The translations under genes were made by a program, and so were the position numbers. From JAYTXL01 sp043742955 (lineage in GTDB: Bacteria; Verrucomicrobiota; Verrucomicrobiia; Limisphaerales; JAYTXL01): a stretch of DNA of 13,605 nucleotides. Under the pieces are notes generated by a model. That model did no database searches, was not told the origin of the DNA, and saw only the letters and a program-made list of their open reading frames with translations. The DNA lies in assembly GCA_043742955.1 (NCBI GenBank), contig JAYTXL010000392.1, positions 1-13,605 of the forward strand. Direction: 5' to 3'. This document shows positions 7,909 through 13,605 of this stretch, in pieces. Numbering within the stretch: position 1 is the stretch's first letter; every line of letters starts with the position of its first letter.

Positions 7909-9873
7909 TCACAAATCACCGCCACAGTTGCCGCTTTCTTCGGTGGTCTCCAGATGTGCTTCGGCGGCGCACGCTTGGGGGTGGTGTTGTGGTCCGCGCT
8001 TCATGCAAACCATCAATAGACTAACATCGGCGGGGGAAATTCCCGAGATCCGCGAAGCTTGCCCCAGGGTGATCGGACGAATCTTCCCTAGTTTTTGGCG
8101 CGCCTCCGTTCGCAAGCTTGGGACTTTACCATAGTCGATCCAGGCAGGGATTTGTTTGTCCTCCATGCTTTTAAACTTATCGACCTCGACCTGTTGCCGA
8201 TCGATGTAGCCGGAATATTTGATCGCGATCTCCGCCTGCTGGATCACCTCCGGATGCGCCCCTTCCTTTTGATGGGACAACTGGGCGTAGCTCACCTCGG
8301 GCCGACGTAAAATTTGAGCCAGCGAAACGGAGCCATCGTACGTTTTTTCCAAACGTTTGATTTCCTTAAGGATGGATTCCTCCTTGGTCTTCAGGGTTTG
8401 GTAGTGGCGTAGAGGCAGCAGCCCAGCCTTGTATCCGACTTCACTCAATCTCAGGTCCGCATTGTCCTGCCGCAGGAGCAGGCGGTACTCGGCCCGGGAG
8501 GTAAACATGCGATACGGCTCGATGGTTCCCTTGGTTACGAGATCATCAATCAGTACGCCAATGTAGGCTTGATCCCGACGTAACACCACCGGCTCGCGTC
8601 CTTGCACTCGCAGCGCGGCATTCATCCCTGCCATCAACCCTTGCGCCGCAGCTTCCTCATAGCCCGAGGTCCCATTGATTTGGCCCGCCAGGAATAGATT
8701 GCGGCAGGCTTTGGTTTCGAGCGATGGAAAGAGCTGGGTGGGAAACGCGAAATCATATTCCACCGCATAGGCTGGACGCATAATTTCGGCCTGCTCACAG
8801 CCAACGATGGTGCGGACCAATTCCACTTGCACTTCAAACGGCAGGCAGGTCGAAAAGCCGTTGACATATATTTCGTCGGTGGCAATGCCTTCCGGTTCCA
8901 GGAAAACCTGCTGCCGTTTTTTCTCCGGGAATTTGACAATCTTATCCTCGATCGAAGGACAATAGCGTGGACCCACCCCTTCGATAACACCAGAATACAT
9001 GGGGGATTTGTGGAGGTTCGCTCGGATGATCTCCGCTGTCTGGTCGGTAGTGTAGGTGATATGACAGGGAAGCTGTCCGTTGTTCTGGTCTAGAATTGAT
9101 CCGGCCGGATACTTTCCGTTACCGGAGCATCGGGCTGGCGGGAGCATCGCGGATTGTTCCACGTGGAACAAATCATCCTTCCAATACGTAAAATAAGGAA
9201 TGGGCTCATCGCCGGGCTGCGCTTCTGTTTTCGAAAAATCGATGGAATTCCTGACCAGCCTTGGCGGTGTGCCGGTTTTAAGACGACTCAATTCGATTCC
9301 GATCTCCTTCAAAGAACCGGACAAACCCATGGCGGCTGCTTCGCCCGCTCGCCCACCGGCTTGCTGGTTCGATCCGACGTGCATCAAACCGCGTAGGAAA
9401 GTTCCGGTCGTAATGATTACGGTGGTCGCCAAAAACCGAACCTCCAACATCGTTTCAACACCACAAATCTGGCCCTCATTCCATACCAACCGGGCTATCT
9501 GTCCCTGCTTACAATCCAAATTCGGTTGGCGCTCGCAAATCCATTTTAATCGAAACTGATACGCTTTCTTATCGCATTGGGCCCGCGGCGCCCATACAGA
9601 AGGCCCTTTCTTCGTGTTGAGCATCCGAAACTGCAGGCCGGTCATGTCGGTGTTCTTCCCCATTTCACCACCCAATGCATCGATTTCCCGGGCCAAGTGT
9701 CCCTTGGCCAAACCACCAATCGCCGGATTGCAAGACATCTGCCCGATGGTGTCCAGGTTGATGGTCAACAGTAAAGTGTTACAACCCATGCGTGCCGCAG
9801 CCAAAGCCGCCTCAATGCCGGCATGTCCTGCACCCACCACAATGACGTCGTACTTTTTGGGGTAAACAAACAT
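7909..9873 (-). CDS. mnmG: tRNA uridine-5-carboxymethylaminomethyl modification enzyme MnmG (GidA)
   Basis: With MnmE, MnmG installs the carboxymethylaminomethyl group at U34 of certain tRNAs, using FAD and a folate one-carbon donor. The 654-residue protein shows the FAD-binding GAGHAG at 14-19, Cys48 (MSCNPAIGG) and Cys305 (GPRYCPSIEDK), matching the two active-site cysteines of E. coli GidA. Both family signatures are present, GPRYCPSIEDK and AGQINGTSGYEEAAAQG. It is longer than usual for two reasons: an insertion near residues 228-265 relative to E. coli, and about 25 extra residues after the normal C-terminal end (SGISPADVSLLMV). The insertion encodes LFHVEQ at 235-240, exactly where the DNA forms a parS palindrome. 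The gene lies 26 bases after pgi on the same strand and is probably cotranscribed. No rsmG, parA or parB is adjacent within the window. Confidence 0.97.
   Translation of the reverse strand: MFVYPKKYDVIVVGAGHAGIEAALAAARMGCNTLLLTINLDTIGQMSCNPAIGGLAKGHLAREIDALGGEMGKNTDMTGLQFRMLNTKKGPSVWAPRAQCDKKAYQFRLKWICERQPNLDCKQGQIARLVWNEGQICGVETMLEVRFLATTVIITTGTFLRGLMHVGSNQQAGGRAGEAAAMGLSGSLKEIGIELSRLKTGTPPRLVRNSIDFSKTEAQPGDEPIPYFTYWKDDLFHVEQSAMLPPARCSGNGKYPAGSILDQNNGQLPCHITYTTDQTAEIIRANLHKSPMYSGVIEGVGPRYCPSIEDKIVKFPEKKRQQVFLEPEGIATDEIYVNGFSTCLPFEVQVELVRTIVGCEQAEIMRPAYAVEYDFAFPTQLFPSLETKACRNLFLAGQINGTSGYEEAAAQGLMAGMNAALRVQGREPVVLRRDQAYIGVLIDDLVTKGTIEPYRMFTSRAEYRLLLRQDNADLRLSEVGYKAGLLPLRHYQTLKTKEESILKEIKRLEKTYDGSVSLAQILRRPEVSYAQLSHQKEGAHPEVIQQAEIAIKYSGYIDRQQVEVDKFKSMEDKQIPAWIDYGKVPSLRTEARQKLGKIRPITLGQASRISGISPADVSLLMVCMKRGPQHHPQACAAEAHLETTEESGNCGGDL
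9154..9171. promoter_or_regulatory. parS: parS centromere-like ParB binding site inside mnmG
   Basis: TTGTTCCACGTGGAACAA is a perfect 18-base palindrome. Its inner 16 bases (9155-9170) match the widely conserved parS consensus TGTTNCACGTGNAACA. ParB loads at parS and spreads, aiding origin segregation and SMC loading. The site lies inside mnmG and reads in frame as LFHVEQ. parS sites cluster near the replication origin in most bacteria, and mnmG is often found there with parAB, so this piece of chromosome may be origin-proximal; that placement is an inference. No second match was found in the window. Confidence 0.88.
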
Positions 9874-9899
9874 CGAAAATTAGATTGGTCGTCGACGCG

Positions 9900-11495
9900 C
9901 TAAACTAATTGGTAGGTGGAATCAAAGGGGGATTTCCCGGCGTTCTTCCGAACCCCACGGTTGGGATTAGCCGCCAGATGTTCCAATACTTTAAAGATTG
10001 TTTCGCTGCTGTCTTCCATTCCAATCTCCTGCGCGAGGTTGGCAACCGTAAATGCCCGCGTAGGATTCTTGGTCAGGCAGTCAAAAATGAGTGCTTGCAA
10101 AGCGATGACGGCGGTGGCCGCCTTCTTTCCTGCTTCAACGCCTGGTTGGTGATATGCATTGATGTTGACCAAACTTGCGTAGAGACCCACGGCCCGCTCA
10201 AATAAGGCGATTAAGACTCCAATTGTGAATGATGAGACATTCTTTATCGTTAATGTTATTGATTGCCGTCCATTTTCATGCAATGCTTTGCGTGTTCCCA
10301 ACAAAAAACCACTAAGATAATCACCCGAAGTCACCTTCGGCTCAACCATTAGCGAATGACCCGCGCGATCCTGCAGGACTTCGATAAACACCACGAAGAA
10401 GTTGGCTATACCATCTCTAAGTTGTTGCACATACGCATGTTGATCCGTTGACCCTTTGTTACCATACACGGCCATGCCTTGATTCACAACCGCGCCATTC
10501 AAGTCTCGTTCTTTGCCAAGTGATTCCATGACAAGCTGCTGAAGATATCTTGAAAACAGCTCGATTCGATCTTTATAGGGCAAAACAACCATGTCTTTTT
10601 CACCTTTACCGTTACCGATGTAAAACCACATCAAAGCGAGTTGGGCGGCGGGGTTCTGGGAAATATCCGTTTGCCGGGTAGCGGCATCGCACGCCTTGGC
10701 CCCCGCCAGCAAACCAGCAATATCCAGTCCCTGCAAAGCCGCAGGTAAGAGGCCGACCGCAGAAAATTCACTGGTCCGTCCCCCGACCCAATCCCACATT
10801 GGAAAGCGACGCAACCAGCCATTCTTCAAGGACACCTTATCCAGCTCGCTCCCTGGGCCAGTCACCGCAACGGCATGGGCGGAAAACTGTAACCCGGCCG
10901 CTTCATAGGCGGCTTGCGCTTCTAACATACCGTTTCTGGTTTCCTTGGTGCCGCCCGACTTCGAAATAACGAGGCAAAGGGTTTGGCCCAATTTCGAAGC
11001 CAAGCGCGCCAGCACCTTGTCCATGCCATCGGGATCCGTGTTATCAAAAAAGTGGACCTGCAACTTGTCCGTGACGGAATGGCCCAAAGCGTGGGCTACA
11101 AACTGGGGACCCAAGGCAGAACCACCGATGCCAATAATCAAGAGCTGCTCAAACCGACCGTGCGCACCGGCCACGATCCCGGCATGAATCAATTGGGCGA
11201 ATCCTTGAATTGCAGCCCGCGTGTCATCAATTTCCGAGCGGATGGCCGGCGTGGGCGCCCGGGCGGAGTCGCGGAGCCAATAGTGCCCCACCATGCGACC
11301 CTCGTCCGGGTTGGCCATGCCGCCCCGCTCCAATTCTGCCATGGCCGCGAAGGCATTCTGGATCCGCGGTTCCATGCGGGCAAAAAAATCATCTGCAAAA
11401 TTCATCCGGCTCAGGTCGAGCGCCAGATGCAGCGCGGGGAATTCGGCATAATACTTTTGGAAGCGCTCCCAGTGTTGGTCGGTGGATGGTTTCAT
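9900..11495 (-). CDS. pgi: Glucose-6-phosphate isomerase
   Basis: This enzyme interconverts glucose-6-phosphate and fructose-6-phosphate in the cytoplasm. The 531-residue product shows the phosphate-binding GIGGSALGP at 122-130, VISKSGGTKET near 176-186 and the PGI signature VGGRTSEFSAVG near 237-248. The catalytic Glu324 (LVMES), His353 (STDQHAY) and Lys457/458 (VEAGKK) are present. After about residue 465 a C-terminal segment (FTVANLAQEIGMEDSSETIFKVLEHL) looks like a small winged-helix fold, a tail I recall from some cyanobacterial-type PGIs. I chose ATG 11495 (MKPSTDQHWERF); the frame continues upstream to 11615, but those 40 residues are not family-like and would fill the divergent promoter region. 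mnmG starts 26 bases downstream on the same strand. Confidence 0.96.
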   Translation of the reverse strand: MKPSTDQHWERFQKYYAEFPALHLALDLSRMNFADDFFARMEPRIQNAFAAMAELERGGMANPDEGRMVGHYWLRDSARAPTPAIRSEIDDTRAAIQGFAQLIHAGIVAGAHGRFEQLLIIGIGGSALGPQFVAHALGHSVTDKLQVHFFDNTDPDGMDKVLARLASKLGQTLCLVISKSGGTKETRNGMLEAQAAYEAAGLQFSAHAVAVTGPGSELDKVSLKNGWLRRFPMWDWVGGRTSEFSAVGLLPAALQGLDIAGLLAGAKACDAATRQTDISQNPAAQLALMWFYIGNGKGEKDMVVLPYKDRIELFSRYLQQLVMESLGKERDLNGAVVNQGMAVYGNKGSTDQHAYVQQLRDGIANFFVVFIEVLQDRAGHSLMVEPKVTSGDYLSGFLLGTRKALHENGRQSITLTIKNVSSFTIGVLIALFERAVGLYASLVNINAYHQPGVEAGKKAATAVIALQALIFDCLTKNPTRAFTVANLAQEIGMEDSSETIFKVLEHLAANPNRGVRKNAGKSPFDSTYQLV

Positions 11496-11608
11496 AAAAT
11501 AATGGCGACCATAACCGCGGCAGAGCGGGAGCGAAACAACGAATTTGCCCCCGCCCCTGAACGCCCGAAACATTACAATCTTGGGTCGGATTTGTAGCTT
11601 GGATTCCG

Positions 11609-11636
11609 TTGCCAATTTTCCGGTTCACGCTAAAGT
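11609..11636 (+). promoter_or_regulatory. Possible leaderless promoter of lemA
   Basis: TTGCCA at 11609-11614 (5 of 6 to the sigma-70 -35) lies 16 bases before TAAAGT at 11631-11636 (4 of 6 to the -10). The -10 ends 6 bases before the lemA ATG, so transcription would start at or next to the start codon. No Shine-Dalgarno sequence precedes that ATG, which fits a leaderless mRNA. The match could be chance. Confidence 0.35.
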
Positions 11637-11642
11637 GCGCCC

Positions 11643-12200
11643 ATGATCATTATTATTCTTCTGGTGGTGCTGGTGCCCCTCCTGCTCGTCGGGCTTTTCC
11701 TGATGGCGGCCTACAATGGGCTCGTGGGATTTCGCCAGGCCGTGAAAAATGCCTGGGCGCAAATCGACGTCCAGCTGACGCGCCGCCACGATCTCATCCC
11801 CAACATCGTCAGCACGGTCAAAGGCTACGCGGCCCATGAGAAAGGGACGCTCGAAGCCGTGATGAATGCCCGGGCCAAAGCCACGAGCGTGACGCTTCCC
11901 GCAGACAAGATCAAAGCCGAAGGGGAACTTAGCTCCGCTCTGGGTCGCCTGCTGGCCGTCTCCGAGGCCTATCCGGATTTGAAAGCCAACCAGAATTTTC
12001 TGGCGCTGCAGGAGGAGTTGACCAGCACGGAAAATCGCGTGGCGTATGCCCGCCAATTTTACAACGACAGCGTGACCAAACTCAACACCGCCATCCAAAC
12101 CTTTCCCACCGTGATCATCGCCGGCATGTTTGGCTTCAAGGAGGAACCGTTTTTCGAGGCGCCGGCAGAAGAAAAGAAAGTGCCGAACGTGCAGTTTTGA
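11643..12200 (+). CDS. lemA: LemA family membrane protein
   Basis: The 185-residue protein opens with a single hydrophobic segment (residues 1-22, MIIIILLVVLVPLLLVGLF) followed by the LemA core. Recognisable are YNGLVGFRQAVKNAWAQIDVQLTRRHDLIPN, then YAAHEKGTLEAVMNARAKA, EAYPDLKANQNFLALQEEL and TENRVAYARQFYNDSVTKLN. LemA proteins are membrane-anchored helical bundles facing outward; their biochemical role is not established. Pairing with an HtpX-like M48 peptidase, as here, is common and suggests a shared envelope function. The gene is divergent from pgi with 147 bases between them. No Shine-Dalgarno sequence precedes the ATG. Confidence 0.95.
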   Translation: MIIIILLVVLVPLLLVGLFLMAAYNGLVGFRQAVKNAWAQIDVQLTRRHDLIPNIVSTVKGYAAHEKGTLEAVMNARAKATSVTLPADKIKAEGELSSALGRLLAVSEAYPDLKANQNFLALQEELTSTENRVAYARQFYNDSVTKLNTAIQTFPTVIIAGMFGFKEEPFFEAPAEEKKVPNVQF

Positions 12201-12215
12201 TCGGTCGACCCGGGC

Positions 12216-12252
12216 CTCGGCTGGAACCAGAAGCACGCGGACGCCAGCCGAG
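12216..12252. other. Inverted repeat between lemA and the M48 peptidase gene
   Basis: CTCGGCTGG at 12216-12224 pairs perfectly with CCAGCCGAG at 12244-12252 around a 19-base loop. It starts 15 bases after the lemA stop in a 144-base gap and is followed only by a mixed pyrimidine stretch (CTCTTCTTT), so any terminator would be weak. It may attenuate readthrough or stabilise the lemA message. Confidence 0.4.
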
Positions 12253-12344
12253 CTCTTCTTTGCCCACGGAATCCTAAACCACCGTGAACAGGCAGCGCAC
12301 CCCGATTCCGTAGGCTGTGGATCCAATCTGCGGCCTTGTCCCTG

Positions 12345-13265
12345 ATGAATTTTCTCGACGAACAAAAACGGAATGTGCGCACTACCTGGCTCTTGAGCAG
12401 CGCGTTTTTCGTGGTGCTGTGGGTCGCCGCCGTGGGCCTCGATCTGGCTCTGTTTCGGGGCCGCGCCTTCTGGATAACCCCCGTCGTAATCGTGTTCGCC
12501 ATCTTTCAAGGGCTCTATGCTTATTACAGCGGCACGGATATCCTCCTTCGTTCCGTAGCGGCCGAGGAACTGGATCCCACGCTGTCGCCACGCCATCGCC
12601 AGGTGGCCAACGTCCTCGCCGAACTTTGCCTCGCCGCCGGGCTGCCGCAGCCGCCTCTCTATGTGGAACCCGACGACGCCATCAACGCGTTCGCCGCCGG
12701 GCGTGATCCGGAGCACGCGATCATCTGCGTCACCACCGGGCTCATCGAAAAGCTGGGCCGCAACGAAATTGCGGGCGTGCTGGCGCACGAGCTGGCGCAC
12801 ATCCGCAATCGCGATGTGCTGCTCTTCACCATCATGGCCGCATTCATCGGCTCCGTGGGTTTGCTGGCCGCCCTCGTCTGGCGCGGGGTACGCGGCACCC
12901 GGGTCAGCGGTCGCTCCAAGAATTCCGGCCAGATCGCCCTGGCGCTGTTTGCCATTGCCCTGGTTCTTTGGCTGGTTTCCTGGATTGGCCGGCTGCTGAA
13001 CCTGGCGGTAAGCCGCTCCCGCGAATTCCTCGCCGACGCCACCGCGGTGGAATTCACCCGCGAACCGGAGGGCTTGATGGAAGCGCTCCAAAAGATTCAG
13101 CGCGAGGCGCTGGAAACCGAATACGGGGCGGCGGATCTGGCGCACGCCTATTTTGCCCAGCCCCATTTCCACGCGAGTGGACTGTTTGAAACCCACCCGC
13201 CCATCCAGGAACGCATCACCCGCCTGCGCGGCTGGCGCCCCACGAGCCCGGAAAAATCAATTTGA
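12345..13265 (+). CDS. HtpX-like M48 membrane zinc metallopeptidase
   Basis: The 306-residue product is an integral-membrane protease of the M48 family, which degrades or processes membrane proteins. The zinc site is HELAH at 148-152 (His148, catalytic Glu149, His152), with Glu227 of EFLAD as third ligand. Four hydrophobic segments are visible, near residues 16-38, 44-63, 158-180 and 193-217; two precede the catalytic domain and two flank the region between HELAH and Glu227, as in HtpX. The C-terminus has the typical FETHPPIQERITRL, where a His-Pro-Pro segment is conserved. I chose ATG 12345 over the in-frame TTG at 12336. It lies 144 bases after lemA in the same direction. Substrates are unknown; the family link to membrane quality control is established, this particular role is inferred. 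Confidence 0.93.
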   Translation: MNFLDEQKRNVRTTWLLSSAFFVVLWVAAVGLDLALFRGRAFWITPVVIVFAIFQGLYAYYSGTDILLRSVAAEELDPTLSPRHRQVANVLAELCLAAGLPQPPLYVEPDDAINAFAAGRDPEHAIICVTTGLIEKLGRNEIAGVLAHELAHIRNRDVLLFTIMAAFIGSVGLLAALVWRGVRGTRVSGRSKNSGQIALALFAIALVLWLVSWIGRLLNLAVSRSREFLADATAVEFTREPEGLMEALQKIQREALETEYGAADLAHAYFAQPHFHASGLFETHPPIQERITRLRGWRPTSPEKSI

Positions 13266-13300
13266 CCTGCGACCCCGCAGCCATTAACACTTTAAAGGTA

Positions 13301-13372
13301 ATGAAAAATACGATCCTGCGACTGTCTTTGTTGAACGCGCTGCTCCCGGGCAGCACGGCCGTCGGGTTCTGA
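13301..13372 (+). CDS. Leucine-rich leader peptide of the leuA attenuator
   Basis: This 23-codon reading frame has an AAAGG ribosome-binding-like sequence just before its ATG (13294-13298). It contains six leucine codons among residues 6-15 (LRLSLLNALL). It ends 21 bases before a strong intrinsic terminator that precedes leuA. A short peptide rich in the pathway's amino acid, then a terminator, then the biosynthetic gene, is the layout of ribosome-mediated attenuation. When leucyl-tRNA is scarce, a ribosome stalling at the leucine codons would favour readthrough. A small hairpin (GCTGC 13339-13343 with GCAGC 13350-13354) overlaps the last leucine codons and could act as the pause or protector stem. 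The peptide itself probably has no other function. Confidence 0.75.
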   Translation: MKNTILRLSLLNALLPGSTAVGF

Positions 13373-13392
13373 TTGGCAACAACAGATTTTTG

Positions 13393-13429
13393 AACCCCAC
13401 TGCCAGAAACGGCGGTGGGGTTTTATTTT
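13393..13429 (+). terminator. Intrinsic terminator (attenuator) upstream of leuA
   Basis: Bases 13393-13404 (AACCCCACTGCC) pair with 13411-13422 (GGCGGTGGGGTT) over 12 base pairs, one of them a G-T wobble. The loop is AGAAAC, and the T-rich run TTTTATTTT (13421-13429) follows. It sits between the leucine leader peptide and the leuA ATG 23 bases further on, so it should stop transcription before leuA unless antiterminated. Candidate competing segments are TGGCA at 13374-13378, complementary to 13401-13405, and GGGTT at 13364-13368, complementary to 13393-13397. They would serve as alternatives, not as one nested stem. Confidence 0.88.
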
Positions 13430-13452
13430 AGCCACCCTAGCACCTCCCGATC

Positions 13453-13605
13453 ATGCTGAAAGACACCGTCTCCAAATACCGGCCCTTCCCCGCCGTGCCC
13501 TTGTCCGATCGTCAATGGCCGGCCCGCATTCTCACCGCCGCACCCAGCTGGTGCAGCGTCGACCTGCGCGACGGCAACCAGGCGCTCGCCGTCCCGATGA
13601 ACATC
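13453..13605 (+). CDS. leuA: 2-isopropylmalate synthase, N-terminal part (cut by window end)
   Basis: Only the first 51 codons are inside the window and the frame is still open at the end. LeuA condenses acetyl-CoA with 2-oxoisovalerate, the first committed step of leucine synthesis. The visible N-terminus (KYRPFPAVPLSDRQWPAR, then WCSVDLRDGNQAL) matches the yeast-like longer LeuA type. Asp of the RDGNQ motif is the conserved metal ligand of the HMG-CoA-lyase-like barrel. The upstream leader peptide and terminator point to control by leucine supply. No Shine-Dalgarno sequence is evident before the ATG. Confidence 0.93.
   Translation, partial: MLKDTVSKYRPFPAVPLSDRQWPARILTAAPSWCSVDLRDGNQALAVPMNI

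Noticed and set aside
11496..11615. N-terminal extension of glucose-6-phosphate isomerase to 11615
   Set aside because: It occupies the divergent intergenic region and is not family-like; ATG 11495 gives a normal start.
11625..13196. 523-codon open frame on the minus strand opposite lemA and the M48 peptidase
   Set aside because: It covers two clear forward genes, and its His/Arg/Gly-rich translation shows no domain. It is a by-product of high GC at third positions.
13262..13290. TTGACC ... TAACAC as a leuA promoter
   Set aside because: Transcription would start only a few bases before the leader ATG and cut into its ribosome-binding sequence, and the -10 match is poor. The real promoter is probably further upstream within the M48 gene end.

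Overview
The window is a GC-rich piece of bacterial chromosome, about 60% G+C by eye. It most resembles the PVC group and probably a verrucomicrobium. That placement rests on gene content: a DUF6797-type secreted beta-propeller protein, an S9 peptidase carrying a VHL-like domain, and a yeast-like LeuA start. It is an inference, not a tree. No transposase, CRISPR array, rRNA or convincing tRNA was seen.

Layout. Positions 1-372 are non-coding and hold one strong hairpin. A forward cluster follows: a Xaa-Pro aminopeptidase (373-1686), a secreted dipeptidyl-peptidase-IV-like serine peptidase overlapping its end (1658-4282), and a secreted DUF6797/propeller protein (4304-6523). It converges on a reverse-strand set made of glucose-6-phosphate isomerase (9900-11495), then mnmG (7909-9873), then an exported NHL-repeat propeller (6714-7811). 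The NHL gene is preceded by a very AT-rich stretch. Divergent from pgi, the forward strand continues with lemA (11643-12200) and an HtpX-like M48 membrane metallopeptidase (12345-13265), a common membrane-protein pair. The window ends in the first 51 codons of leuA (13453 onward), preceded by a leucine-rich leader peptide and a strong intrinsic terminator.

Three things stand out. First, the S9 peptidase carries near residues 199-265 a segment that aligns without gaps to the beta domain of the human VHL tumour suppressor. It keeps the residues that form the hydroxyproline pocket (Trp, Tyr, Ser/Thr, His, Trp). With the neighbouring Xaa-Pro aminopeptidase, this suggests a proline/hydroxyproline peptide degradation module. 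Second, mnmG contains a perfect 18-bp palindrome matching the universal parS chromosome-partition site, embedded in an insertion relative to E. coli MnmG. Third, leuA appears to be controlled by ribosome-mediated transcription attenuation. The remaining genes are ordinary housekeeping or envelope functions.
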